Shown here: positions 7,506 to 15,894 of the stretch, piece after piece
Layout: each line of letters starts with the position of its first letter
Numbering within the stretch: the stretch's first letter is position 1
Translations under genes and position numbers: made by a program
DNA from: CAYYTU01 sp964474655
GTDB lineage: Bacteria > Chloroflexota > Anaerolineae > B4-G1
Direction of reading: 5' to 3'
NCBI GenBank assembly: GCA_964474655.1
Contig: CAYYTU010000042.1
Location: 1 to 26,621, forward strand
DNA length: 26,621 nt
Notes under the pieces: model-generated
Told to the model about the DNA's origin: nothing
Database searches by the model: none
The model's input: the letters and a program-made list of their open reading frames with translations, nothing else

Positions 7506-8741
7506 ATGCGAGAAAGCGATATTCAGGATTTTCAAATCATCGAATCGACGCTGCGAGAGGGCGAGCAGTTCGTCGGGGCCAACTTTACCACCGCGCAAAA
7601 GATGGAGATCGCGGGGACGCTCGATGCGTTCGGCGTCGAGTATCTGGAGCTGACCTCGCCGGTGGTTTCGCCTCAGAGCTACGAGGACATCCGGCTGATC
7701 GCCAGGCTGGGGCTTGAGGCCAAGATCCTGACCCACATCCGCTGCTGTAAAAGCGACGCGGTCAAGGCGCTGGAGCTGCCGCTGGACGGCGTCGATATCG
7801 TGATCGGCACGAGCTCGTTGCTGCGCGACTTCTCTCACGGCAAGGACATCCCCCAGATCATCGCGATGGCCCAGGACGTGATCGGCTACATCAAGGAACA
7901 GCGTCCCGATCTGGAGATCCGCTTCAGCACCGAGGACTCCTTCCGCAGCGACGTGGTCGACCTGCGCGAGGTCTATCAGGTGGTCGACGGTATGGGGCTC
8001 GACCGCGTCGGGATCGCCGACACGGTGGGCGTGGCGACGCCCTTCGACGTCTACGAGCTGGTCTCGGAGCTCAGCGGGCTCGTGGAGGCCGAGATCGAGT
8101 TCCACGGCCACAACGACTCCGGCAGCGCCATCGCCAACAGCCACGCGGCCCTCAAGGCCGGGGCGACCTGCGTCGATACCAGCGTGCTGGGCATCGGCGA
8201 GCGTAACGGCATCACGCCCCTGGGTGGCTTCATCGCGCGGCTCTACGCCATCGACCCCGATCTCGTCCGCGACAAGTACGACCTGACGATGCTCAAGACG
8301 TTGGATGAGATGGTGGCGGAGATGGTCGGCGTAGACATCCCCTTCAACAACTACATCACGGGCATCACGGCTTTCACGCACAAGGCCGGCATCCACGCCA
8401 AGGCGATCTTGAACGACCCACGGACTTATGAGATTCTTAATCCGCAAGATTTCGGCCTGACGCGCTATATGTCGATCGCGCACCGGCTGACGGGCTGGCA
8501 CGCGGTCAAGTGGCGGGCGCAGCAGCTGGGCCTTGAGATGACCAAAGATGCGATCAAGCGAGTTACCGCCCACGTCAAGGCCCTGGCTGAAGATTCAGCC
8601 AGGGACGAGAAGCCGCTCTCGTTGGACGACGTGGACGCCGTCCTCAAACGGTGGGGCGTTGGAGCGAAAAAATCACCGACGCCGGAAGGCAACAACGGAC
8701 GCGGAAGTAGAAGAGTGAAAGTAGAAAGGAAAAGTAGATGA
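7506..8741 (+). CDS. hcs: Homocitrate synthase (lysine-pathway type)
   Basis: This enzyme condenses 2-oxoglutarate with acetyl-CoA to homocitrate, the first step of alpha-aminoadipate lysine synthesis. The 411-residue product closely follows the Thermus and fungal enzyme: STLREGEQF at 14-22, THIRCC, metal ligands in EFHGHND (His200, His202), GIGERNGITPLGG and HKAGIH with His292. AAAGGAG at 7494-7500 sets ATG 7506. A longer frame beginning upstream merely translates the heptamer arm. After KRW, near residue 382, the protein has an extra basic, low-complexity tail of about 30 residues encoded by purine-rich repeat-like DNA, which the Thermus enzyme lacks. The stop overlaps the next start (ATGA), indicating translational coupling. 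Confidence 0.94.
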   Translation: MRESDIQDFQIIESTLREGEQFVGANFTTAQKMEIAGTLDAFGVEYLELTSPVVSPQSYEDIRLIARLGLEAKILTHIRCCKSDAVKALELPLDGVDIVIGTSSLLRDFSHGKDIPQIIAMAQDVIGYIKEQRPDLEIRFSTEDSFRSDVVDLREVYQVVDGMGLDRVGIADTVGVATPFDVYELVSELSGLVEAEIEFHGHNDSGSAIANSHAALKAGATCVDTSVLGIGERNGITPLGGFIARLYAIDPDLVRDKYDLTMLKTLDEMVAEMVGVDIPFNNYITGITAFTHKAGIHAKAILNDPRTYEILNPQDFGLTRYMSIAHRLTGWHAVKWRAQQLGLEMTKDAIKRVTAHVKALAEDSARDEKPLSLDDVDAVLKRWGVGAKKSPTPEGNNGRGSRRVKVERKSR

Positions 8742-9952
8742 TGGGAAATCACGCATCACCGAAGTCGATGGAGGCCTTCCCCGAGGAAGTGCTGACGTCA
8801 AAGATCGAAGGGCCGGTCTACATCGATGACACGACCCTGCGCGATGGCGAGCAGACGGCCGGCGTCGTCTTCGCCAACGAGGAGAAGATTCACATCGCCC
8901 GCATGCTCTCGCTGATCGGGGTGCATCAGATCGAGGCCGGTGTCCCGGCGATGGGCGGCGATGAGAAGGAGGCCATCAAGCAGATCGTCGACCTGGGGCT
9001 CTCGTCGAGCATCCTGGGCTGGAACCGGGCCGTGGTCAGCGACATCAAGCACTCGCTCGATTGCGGCGTCGACGCTGTGGCCGTCTCGATCTCCTCGTCG
9101 GACATTCACATCGAGCACAAGCTGCGCCGCGACCGCCAGTGGGTGCTCGATTCCGTCCAGCGCGCCGTCGAGTTCGCCAAGGGGCACGATCTCTACGTCT
9201 CCGTCAACGCCGAGGATTCCTCGCGGGCCGATCCGGAGTTTCTGATCGAGTTCGCCCGCACGGCCAAGGAGGCCGGCGCCGATCGCCTGCGTTACTGCGA
9301 CACGGTCGGCATCCTGGACCCGTTGGAGATCTACGAGCGCGTCAAGACCCTGATCGACGAGGTGGACATCCCGATCGAGATGCACACGCACAACGACTTC
9401 GGGATGGCGACGGCCAACGCTATCGCCGGGCTGGAGGCGGGCGCCACCTATGTCAACACCACAGTCAACGGGCTGGGGGAGCGCGCGGGCAACGCCTCGA
9501 TGGAGGAGTTGGTGATGGCGCTCCAATACTGCGAGGACGTCGAGATGGACATCCGCACCTCGCTCTTCCGCGATCTTTCCGAGTACGTGGCGCTGGCCTC
9601 CGGACGTTCGCTGCCGACGTGGAAGCCGGTGGTGGGCGGCAACCTCTTCGTCTACGAATCCGAGGGGCGGGCCAGCGGCGTCGTCCGCGACCCGACGACA
9701 TACGAAATCTTCCTGCCCGGCGAGGTGGGCTTGCTCCGTCGGTTCAGCGTGGGGAAGTACTCGGGCCCCAGCGTGATCCGCCGCAAGCTGCGGGAGCAGG
9801 GCTACCATCCCTCGGAGGAGGAGGTCCAGGCCCTGGTGCCTATTCTGCGGGCGCGTTCCATCGCCCTCAAGCGCTCGTTGTTCGATAGCGAGGTCGTCGG
9901 CGCCTATTCGATGTTGAAAGAGAAAGGAAAGATTCATGAACACGCCAGCTGA
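8738..9952 (+). CDS. Homocitrate/isopropylmalate synthase family paralog lacking two conserved histidines
   Basis: This 404-residue DRE-TIM metallolyase is most like NifV/AksA-type synthases. DDTTLRDGEQ (30-39) and the metal motif HTHNDFG (His216, His218) are intact. However, the conserved HESGIH region reads YESEGRAS, with Tyr306 where the catalytic-region His is expected, and GKHSG reads GKYSG (Tyr341). The neighbouring paralog keeps both histidines. Acyl-CoA condensation by the usual mechanism is therefore doubtful. Options are a changed substrate, a lyase-like activity, or a partner subunit for a neighbouring synthase (inference). It overlaps hcs by 4 bp and the next gene by 17 bp, so coordinated expression is likely. 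There is no C-terminal LeuA regulatory domain. Confidence 0.85.
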   Translation: MMGNHASPKSMEAFPEEVLTSKIEGPVYIDDTTLRDGEQTAGVVFANEEKIHIARMLSLIGVHQIEAGVPAMGGDEKEAIKQIVDLGLSSSILGWNRAVVSDIKHSLDCGVDAVAVSISSSDIHIEHKLRRDRQWVLDSVQRAVEFAKGHDLYVSVNAEDSSRADPEFLIEFARTAKEAGADRLRYCDTVGILDPLEIYERVKTLIDEVDIPIEMHTHNDFGMATANAIAGLEAGATYVNTTVNGLGERAGNASMEELVMALQYCEDVEMDIRTSLFRDLSEYVALASGRSLPTWKPVVGGNLFVYESEGRASGVVRDPTTYEIFLPGEVGLLRRFSVGKYSGPSVIRRKLREQGYHPSEEEVQALVPILRARSIALKRSLFDSEVVGAYSMLKEKGKIHEHAS

Positions 9953-11135
9953 GGTTCGACTTTTGGATACCACCCTGCGGGATGGCGAGCAGGCCGTAGG
10001 CGTCATCTTCACCCCGCGCGAGAAGGCCCAGATCGCCACGTTGCTGGGCGAGATCGGCATCCCGGCCGTCGAGGCTGGCTTCCCGGCCCTGGGGCCAGAG
10101 GAGAAGGCCTGCATCCACGCTGTGGTGGACGCCGACGTCATCGTGAAACACGGTTCGGGCGGCGAATCGCCGCTGGAGGTCAACGCCTTCGCCCGGGCGC
10201 GGCGGGAGGACGTCCGGGACGCCGCCGATTGTGGCGTCGACAGCGTGATCATCTCCGTCTCCACCTCCGACGCGCACGTGGAGCGGAAGTTTCGGGCGCA
10301 GCAGGCGTGGGTCATGCAGCAGGTCGAAGAGGCCGTCGACGAGGCGAAGAAGCACGACCTGATCTTCACCGTCAGCGCCGAGGACGCCTCCCGCACCGAT
10401 CTCGGGTTTCTGATCGACTACTATCGGCTGGCGCAGGAGCTGGGGGCGCGGATGGTGCGTTATTGCGATTCGCTCGGCGTCGAGGACCCCTACACCACTT
10501 ATCGACGCATCAAGTACATCCGGCAGGCGCTGGGTTCATCTGACGCCGACGAGGCGCTCCCGATCGAGATGCATATGCACAACGACTTCGGCATGGCGAC
10601 GGCCAACGTGCTGGCCGGCATTCGGGCCGGAGCCGGTTCGGTGGCGGCCTCCATCGGCGGCCTGGGCGAGCGGACGGGCAATTCGCCTATCGAGGAGGTG
10701 GTGATGGCCCTAAAGCACCTCTACGGCATCGACCTGGGCGTCGACACGGCACGCTTCCGCGAAGTGGCCGAGTACGTGGCCCAGGCCAGCCAGCGGGCCA
10801 TCCCGATCTGGAAGGCCATCATCGGGACGAACGTCTTTGCCCACGAGTCCGGCATCCACGCCGATGGCATCCTGAAGAACCCGGATAGCTACGAGGCCTT
10901 CAGCCCCGAGGAGGTGGGCCTGCAGCGTCAGATCATCATCGGCAAGCATTCCGGCTCCAAGGCGCTGATGCACAAGTTCCGCGCCGAGTTCAGGATCGAT
11001 CTGGACGACGAGACCGCGCAGGAGCTGTTGAAGCAGGTCCGGGCTGCGGCGGTTGAGCTGAAGCGGCCGCTCTTCAGCAAGGAGTTGATGTTGCTGTACG
11101 AGGAGCTGGAGCGCGAAGGAAACGGAGCAACCTGA
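9936..11135 (+). CDS. Homocitrate/isopropylmalate synthase family protein (NifV/AksA-like)
   Basis: This is a 399-residue acyl-CoA-condensing DRE-TIM enzyme with the canonical residues: LDTTLRDGEQ (10-19), HMHNDFGMATAN with metal ligands His213 and His215, GERTGN, HESGIH (His303) and GKHSG (His338). It lacks the C-terminal allosteric domain of LeuA, so it resembles NifV, AksA or short citramalate/homocitrate synthases. The exact acceptor (2-oxoglutarate, 2-oxoisovalerate or pyruvate) cannot be read from the sequence. It may be a second homocitrate synthase or feed another 2-oxoacid elongation through the downstream LeuCD/LeuB-like enzymes. It starts within the end of the previous gene after AAAGGAAAG, and ends 2 bp before lysT. 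Confidence 0.88.
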   Translation: MNTPAEVRLLDTTLRDGEQAVGVIFTPREKAQIATLLGEIGIPAVEAGFPALGPEEKACIHAVVDADVIVKHGSGGESPLEVNAFARARREDVRDAADCGVDSVIISVSTSDAHVERKFRAQQAWVMQQVEEAVDEAKKHDLIFTVSAEDASRTDLGFLIDYYRLAQELGARMVRYCDSLGVEDPYTTYRRIKYIRQALGSSDADEALPIEMHMHNDFGMATANVLAGIRAGAGSVAASIGGLGERTGNSPIEEVVMALKHLYGIDLGVDTARFREVAEYVAQASQRAIPIWKAIIGTNVFAHESGIHADGILKNPDSYEAFSPEEVGLQRQIIIGKHSGSKALMHKFRAEFRIDLDDETAQELLKQVRAAAVELKRPLFSKELMLLYEELEREGNGAT

Positions 11136-11137
11136 CG

Positions 11138-12391
11138 ATGGGACATACACTGGCAGAGAAAATCATCGGACAGAAGGTGGGCCGCGCGGTGCAGGCGGGC
11201 GAGTTCGTCGTCGCGCCGGTCGACGTCCTGCTGGCCCACGAGGGAACCGGGCCGCTGGCGCTGGATCAGTTTGAGGTCTTGGGAGAAGAAGAAGTGGCTA
11301 CGAACGTGCTCTTCTTCTCCGACCACGCGGCCCCCGCGCCGCGCCAGGAACTGGCGAACGTCCAGCAGCGCTTGCGGACCTTCGCGCAGGAGACCGAGGT
11401 CATCTTCCACCAGCCGGGCACCGGGATCTGTCATCAGATCGTGGCCGAGCAATGGGCCGCTCCCGGGCAGATCGTCGTCGGCGCCGATTCGCACACCTGC
11501 AGCGCCGGGGCGCTGGGCGCCTTCGGCACCGGGATGGGCTCCACCGACGTCGGGGTCGCGATGGCGCTGGGCAAGACCTGGCTGCGGGTGCCGGAGACGA
11601 TCCGCGTCGAGGTGAATGGGCAGTATCCGGACGGCGTCTACGCCAAGGATCTGATCCTGTACCTGATCGGGCAGCTGGGCGCCGACGGCGCGATCTATCA
11701 GGCACTGGAGTTCGGCGGGCCGGCGGTGGCGGCGATGACGATTGAGGAGCGGTTGACGCTTTCCAATATGGCCGTCGAGGCCGGGGCCAAGGCCGGCCTC
11801 TGCGCCGCCGATGAGGTCACCCGCGCCTATCTGGAAGCTCAGGGGCGCGGCGATGCCTTCGTGCCCCTCGCGCCGGACCCCGACGCGACGTATGAGCGCG
11901 TGGTCAGCATCGCGCTCGGCGATCTCACGCCGCAAGTGGCCTTCCCGCACTTCGTGGACAACGTGCGTCCGGTCGAGAAGGCCGCAGGTCTGTCCGTCGA
12001 TCAGGTCTTCATCGGCACCTGCACCAACGGGCGCCTCTCCGATCTGCGGGTGGCGGCCCAGGTGCTAAAGGGACAGCAGGTCGCTCCCGGCGTGCGTCTG
12101 CTGGTCGGCCCGGCCTCGCGGGCGGTCTATCAGGGCGCCATCGCCGAAGGGGTGATCGAGGTCTTCATCGAGGCCGGCGGCACGATCCTGCCGCCGGGCT
12201 GCGGGGCGTGCGTGGGCGTCCATCAGGGCGTCCTCGCCGATGGCGAGCGCTGTCTTTCCACTCAGAACCGCAACTTCGAGGGCCGGATGGGCAACCCGGC
12301 GAGCGAGATCTACCTCGCCTCTCCGGTCACCGCGGCTGCGACGGCGATCACGGGCGAGATCACTGATCCGAGAATGTTGAATGGCGAATGA
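11138..12391 (+). CDS. lysT: Homoaconitase large subunit (LysT, LeuC family)
   Basis: LysT is the [4Fe-4S] large subunit that, with LysU, isomerises homocitrate through homoaconitate to homoisocitrate. The 417-residue product has GADSHTCSAGALGAFGTGMG and the cluster ligands Cys295 (GTCTNGR), Cys355 and Cys358 (GCGACVG). Size and sequence fit the prokaryotic LeuC/HACN group. The homoaconitase reading rests on the context of hcs, lysU and the dehydrogenase; isopropylmalate isomerase activity, alone or in addition, cannot be excluded. It is 2 bp from the preceding synthase. The last residues (LNGE) and the stop fall within the heptamer tract that fills the gap to lysU. Confidence 0.92.
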   Translation: MGHTLAEKIIGQKVGRAVQAGEFVVAPVDVLLAHEGTGPLALDQFEVLGEEEVATNVLFFSDHAAPAPRQELANVQQRLRTFAQETEVIFHQPGTGICHQIVAEQWAAPGQIVVGADSHTCSAGALGAFGTGMGSTDVGVAMALGKTWLRVPETIRVEVNGQYPDGVYAKDLILYLIGQLGADGAIYQALEFGGPAVAAMTIEERLTLSNMAVEAGAKAGLCAADEVTRAYLEAQGRGDAFVPLAPDPDATYERVVSIALGDLTPQVAFPHFVDNVRPVEKAAGLSVDQVFIGTCTNGRLSDLRVAAQVLKGQQVAPGVRLLVGPASRAVYQGAIAEGVIEVFIEAGGTILPPGCGACVGVHQGVLADGERCLSTQNRNFEGRMGNPASEIYLASPVTAAATAITGEITDPRMLNGE

Positions 12392-12516
12392 TGAATAGCG
12401 AATGTTGAATGGTGAATGGTGAATGTTGAATAGCGAATGAGGAATGAGTTTTCCATTCTCCATTCCCCATTCTCTCATTTGTTCATTCGTTCATTTGCTC
12501 ATTCGCTCATTTGCAA
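12373..12516. repeat. Long facing heptamer arms between lysT and lysU
   Basis: The left arm (about 12373-12450) has GAATGGC/GAATGTT-type units and includes the lysT stop codon. The right arm (about 12451-12516) has ATTCTCC, then ATTTGTTC/ATTCGTTC units. The arms are imperfectly complementary and almost adjacent, so a long hairpin is possible in the mRNA just before the lysU ribosome site. Confidence 0.7.
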
Positions 12517-12528
12517 TTGGGAGGATGT

Positions 12529-13029
12529 ATGGACACAACGATTCACGGTACCATCTGGCGTTTTGGCGATGGGATAAGCACCGATCACATCACGCCAGGA
12601 CGCTACTATCACTTGAGAGGTGACCTGCCGGCGCTGGCCGAGCATACGCTTGAGGACGCCGATCCGGCGTTTGCGGAGCAGGCCGAGCCCGGCGACATCA
12701 TCGTGGCGGGCAAGAACTTCGGGCAGGGATCGTCGCGGGAGCACGCGGCCCTGGTGCTGAAGGAGCGGGGCATCCCGGCGGTGCTAGCGCCGTCCTTCGC
12801 CCGCATCTTCTTCCGCAACGCGGTCAACGTGGGCGTCATCCCCCTCACCTGCGATACCGAGGGGTTCGAGGCCGGCGACGAGATCAAGATCGACCTGGAG
12901 AAGGGACGGGTGACCAACCTGACGCAGGGCTTCGAGCGTTCCTTCTCACCGCTGCCGCCGATTATGAACGCGATCCTGGAGGACGGCGGGCTGGTCCCTC
13001 ACGTCCTCAAGCACGGAGGGCTGGGATGA
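12529..13029 (+). CDS. lysU: Homoaconitase small subunit (LysU, LeuD family)
   Basis: LysU is the swivel-domain partner of LysT in the homocitrate to homoisocitrate isomerisation. The 166-residue protein has the LeuD/LysU pattern: ISTDHITPGRYY near the N-terminus, GKNFGQGSSREHAALVLKERG, and an SFARIFFRNAVNVG segment. Size matches LysU. GGGAGG at 12519-12524 sets ATG 12529; an in-frame TTG just upstream is not needed. The last four bases overlap the start of the dehydrogenase gene (ATGA), so the two are translationally coupled. Confidence 0.93.
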   Translation: MDTTIHGTIWRFGDGISTDHITPGRYYHLRGDLPALAEHTLEDADPAFAEQAEPGDIIVAGKNFGQGSSREHAALVLKERGIPAVLAPSFARIFFRNAVNVGVIPLTCDTEGFEAGDEIKIDLEKGRVTNLTQGFERSFSPLPPIMNAILEDGGLVPHVLKHGGLG

Positions 13030-14030
13030 GCACATACGACATCGTCATCATTCCCGGCGACGGCATCGGGCCGGAGGTGACCGCGGCGGCTCGCCAGGTC
13101 ATCGACGCCACCGGCGTCGACGTCGCGTGGCAGACGTTCGAGGCCGGGGCCAGCGCCCTGGAGGCGCACGGCACCCCGCTGCCCGATGCGCTGCTGGACG
13201 CCATCCGCCAGAGCGACGCGGCCCTCAAGGGGCCGATCACCACGCCGATCGGGACCGGCTTCTCCAGCGTCACCGTGGCGATGCGGAAGCAGCTGGCGCT
13301 CTACGCCAACCTGCGCCCGGTGAAGACGATCCCCGGCGCGCCCAGCCGTTACGATGGCGTCGATCTCGTCATCGTGCGGGAGAACACGGAAGGGCTCTAC
13401 TGCGGCACCGAGATCCGGGTGGACGAGGACACCACGGTGGCGCTCAAGCGTGTCACCCGCGAGGCGAGCCGGCGGATCGCGCGCTTCGCCTTCGACTACG
13501 CCCGCCGTCACGGTCGCCGGGCCGTGACCGCGGTCCACAAGGCGAACATCCTCAAGGGCGCCGACGGGCTCTTCCTGGACTGCGCCCGCGAGGTGGCCAA
13601 GGACTACCCGACGGTCGATTACGGCGAGCGCATCGTCGACGCGCTCTGTATGGACCTGGTGATCGATCCCGGTCACCACGATATCTTGCTCTGTCCCAAT
13701 CTCTACGGCGATGTTGCCTCTGACCTGGCGGCCGGGCTGGTGGGCGGGCTGGGCACGGTGCCCGGGGCCAACATCGGGCACGAGAGCGCGCTCTTCGAGG
13801 CTGTTCACGGCTCCGCGCCCGATATCGCCGGGCAGGGCATCGCCAACCCGACGGCGCTGATACTCGCCGGGGCGATGATGCTTTCGTACCTGGGCGAGGA
13901 TGAGGCGGCGCAGCGGATCGAGGAAAGTGTGCGGCAGCTCTACGCGGCCGGTGAACCTCTTACCCCCGATCTAGGCGGCACCGCCAGCACGAAGGAGGTG
14001 ACCGAAGCCCTGAAAGCCTACGTCAGATAG
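13026..14030 (+). CDS. hicdh: Homoisocitrate dehydrogenase (isocitrate/isopropylmalate dehydrogenase family)
   Basis: This enzyme oxidatively decarboxylates homoisocitrate to 2-oxoadipate with NAD(P)+. The 334-residue product has IIPGDGIGPEV, the substrate loop SSVTVAMRKQLALYANLRPVK, VRENTEGLY, HKANILK, the metal region NLYGDVASDLAAGLVGGLG, and HGSAPDIAGQGIANPTA. The loop with SSxxVAxR and LRPVK resembles fungal Lys12 and NAD-isocitrate dehydrogenases more than Thermus HICDH or LeuB. Context favours homoisocitrate; isocitrate as an alternative substrate is plausible. It overlaps lysU by 4 bp. The next gene's ribosome site lies about 30 bp downstream. Confidence 0.87.
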   Translation: MSTYDIVIIPGDGIGPEVTAAARQVIDATGVDVAWQTFEAGASALEAHGTPLPDALLDAIRQSDAALKGPITTPIGTGFSSVTVAMRKQLALYANLRPVKTIPGAPSRYDGVDLVIVRENTEGLYCGTEIRVDEDTTVALKRVTREASRRIARFAFDYARRHGRRAVTAVHKANILKGADGLFLDCAREVAKDYPTVDYGERIVDALCMDLVIDPGHHDILLCPNLYGDVASDLAAGLVGGLGTVPGANIGHESALFEAVHGSAPDIAGQGIANPTALILAGAMMLSYLGEDEAAQRIEESVRQLYAAGEPLTPDLGGTASTKEVTEALKAYVR

Positions 14031-14076
14031 CGATAGTTGAATTATGAGAGCGCAAGAAGAGGAAAGGAGAGAACCA

Positions 14077-15852
14077 ATGGATCCGGTGCCACGCGACTTC
14101 AAGTTTCTGGAAAGCAAAGTCATCATCAGATCGCGCGGACGCATCTGCGAGACGGCGGGCGAGCTGCTATCGAGCGCTCCGTTCCGGCGATTCCTGGAGT
14201 GCGTCGTGCAACGTCTGTCTCGGCGGGAATCCCGCCTGATCGGTATCTTCGGCTCTCGAGAGATCGATGATGAGGACATCACCCTGCTGATCCAGACGTT
14301 CCAGTATCTGACGATGCTGGATCGGAGCGTCGTGCCCAACGTCCTGCCGGGGTCGGATGTCTTCTTCGAGGACCCCGATCTGTTGAAAGAATTCGTGAAC
14401 TATCTCTACAACGCCTGGCGCGATTACGATCGCTTTGTGATCGTCTCTGGCACGCAAAGCGATCCGCTGGACGACCGTCCTTACCGCACGTTCAACGACA
14501 CAGTGGAGCAGCTGATGCACCTGGTGCGCGGGACGTACCGGGATATCAAGGAGAATATCACCCGGAAGCATCCGCGCATCTACCGTCAGGCCCGCGCCGG
14601 CGCCGACATCGCCACCATCGTCTCGCAGAACAATCACGCCTCGGCCTGGGCCGGGCGTCTGGGGGCGCCGTACGACCGGCTGCAGCAGATCCCAGTGACG
14701 CGGCAGGTCTTGCTGTACCCCCCGCTGGTGCTCGATCCGCCGATGAACCGGCGCACGGGGCAGTTCCAGCGCATCGACGAGAACCCGTTGCAGCTGATCG
14801 AACCAGCGGTCGATGAGTGGATCTGTTACCCGGCGAAAGTGGGCGAACTGTTGATTCTGGTCTACATCCACGAGAAGTTCCTCGAGCTGGGGCTCTCCCT
14901 GTGCAACCTGTTCGAGCTGGCCAGCGATGAGGATCTGGAGAGGCAGCCGGACGCTGTCTATATGTTCGGCGTGCCCGGCGACGCACTCGATCGCTTCGGG
15001 GATCTGCCCACAGTCTTCTACGACGATCCAGAGAGCGGCCTCCTGGTAGGCGCGGTGCCCAACGCGGACCGATTCGGCTACTTCGGCTACCTGAAGAAGA
15101 TGATGCTGACGTTACACAACATCACGATGATGAAGCTGGGCCGTCTGCCCTTCCACGGCGCGCTGGTCAAGATCCGGCTGAACAACCAAAACCACACCAT
15201 CCTGCTGATCGGCGACAGCGGGGCCGGAAAGTCGGAGACGCTGGAGGCCTTCCGCGTGCTGAGCGAGGACAAACTTCAGGATATGATCATCATCGCCGAC
15301 GATATGGGCTCCCTGGCCATCGATGACGGTCACCTCCAGGGCTACGGCACCGAGATCGGCGCTTTCATCCGGCTAGACGATCTGCAGCCGGGCTACGAGT
15401 TCGGACAGATGGGCCGAGCCATCTTTATGAGTCCGACCCGCACCAACGCCCGCCTGCTGCTGCCGGTGACCACCTATGCCGACCTCGTGCGCGGGAGCAA
15501 CGTCGATATGGTCTTCTACGCCAACAACTACGAGGAGGTCGACGCGGAGCATCCCATCATCGAGCGATTCACCGACAGCGACACGGCCCTGCGAGTGTTC
15601 GAGGAGGGGAAGGTGATGAGCAAGGGCACCACGACCTCGAAGGGGATCGTGCAATCCTACTTCGCCAACGTCTTTGGGCCGCCGCAGTACCGGACGCTGC
15701 ACGATGAGATCGCCCACCGCTACTTCGATCACTTCTTCGCACACGACACGTTCGTGGGCCAGATCAGGACGCGCCTGGGGTTGCCGGGCTGGGAGACGAA
15801 AGGCCCCGAGGAGGCGGCGCGAGCGCTGATCGGGATGATGAATGGGGGATAG
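14077..15852 (+). CDS. Divergent PEPCK-fold P-loop protein of unknown function
   Basis: This 591-residue cytosolic protein is not a known lysine or arginine enzyme. The C-terminal part (about 333-520) aligns by eye with phosphoenolpyruvate carboxykinase. FGYLKKMM matches YAGEMKK (Lys340/341). FHGALV with His360 matches the metal-ligand histidine region MHCSANV. A P-loop GDSGAGKS lies at 379-386, followed by IIADDMGS (Asp408/409) for GDDEHGW. TNARLLLP (Arg459) matches ENTRVSYP, and GTTTSKGI matches the GTERGI segment. The N-terminal 330 residues have no recognisable PEPCK substrate motif (GRSPKD absent), so it may be a kinase on another small acid or on protein, as in the related HPr kinase fold. 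AAAGGAG at 14063-14069 sets ATG 14077; a start at 14044 is less likely. The stop lies in a heptamer arm. Confidence 0.75.
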   Translation: MDPVPRDFKFLESKVIIRSRGRICETAGELLSSAPFRRFLECVVQRLSRRESRLIGIFGSREIDDEDITLLIQTFQYLTMLDRSVVPNVLPGSDVFFEDPDLLKEFVNYLYNAWRDYDRFVIVSGTQSDPLDDRPYRTFNDTVEQLMHLVRGTYRDIKENITRKHPRIYRQARAGADIATIVSQNNHASAWAGRLGAPYDRLQQIPVTRQVLLYPPLVLDPPMNRRTGQFQRIDENPLQLIEPAVDEWICYPAKVGELLILVYIHEKFLELGLSLCNLFELASDEDLERQPDAVYMFGVPGDALDRFGDLPTVFYDDPESGLLVGAVPNADRFGYFGYLKKMMLTLHNITMMKLGRLPFHGALVKIRLNNQNHTILLIGDSGAGKSETLEAFRVLSEDKLQDMIIIADDMGSLAIDDGHLQGYGTEIGAFIRLDDLQPGYEFGQMGRAIFMSPTRTNARLLLPVTTYADLVRGSNVDMVFYANNYEEVDAEHPIIERFTDSDTALRVFEEGKVMSKGTTTSKGIVQSYFANVFGPPQYRTLHDEIAHRYFDHFFAHDTFVGQIRTRLGLPGWETKGPEEAARALIGMMNGG

Positions 15853-15894
15853 AGAATGGAGAATGGAGAATGGAGTAATTGAGAATGGGAGATG
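15838..15894. repeat. GAATGGA heptamer arm before lysJ
   Basis: A single-orientation tract of GAATGGA-type units forms the end of the PEPCK-like gene (GMMNGG and stop) and runs into the lysJ start. There is no facing arm. Its purine-rich units may also provide the GGAGG ribosome site of lysJ. Confidence 0.55.

Noticed and set aside
8738..11135. Calling either NifV-like paralog leuA (2-isopropylmalate synthase)
   Set aside because: Both are about 400 residues and lack the C-terminal regulatory domain of LeuA. Substrate cannot be read from the sequence.
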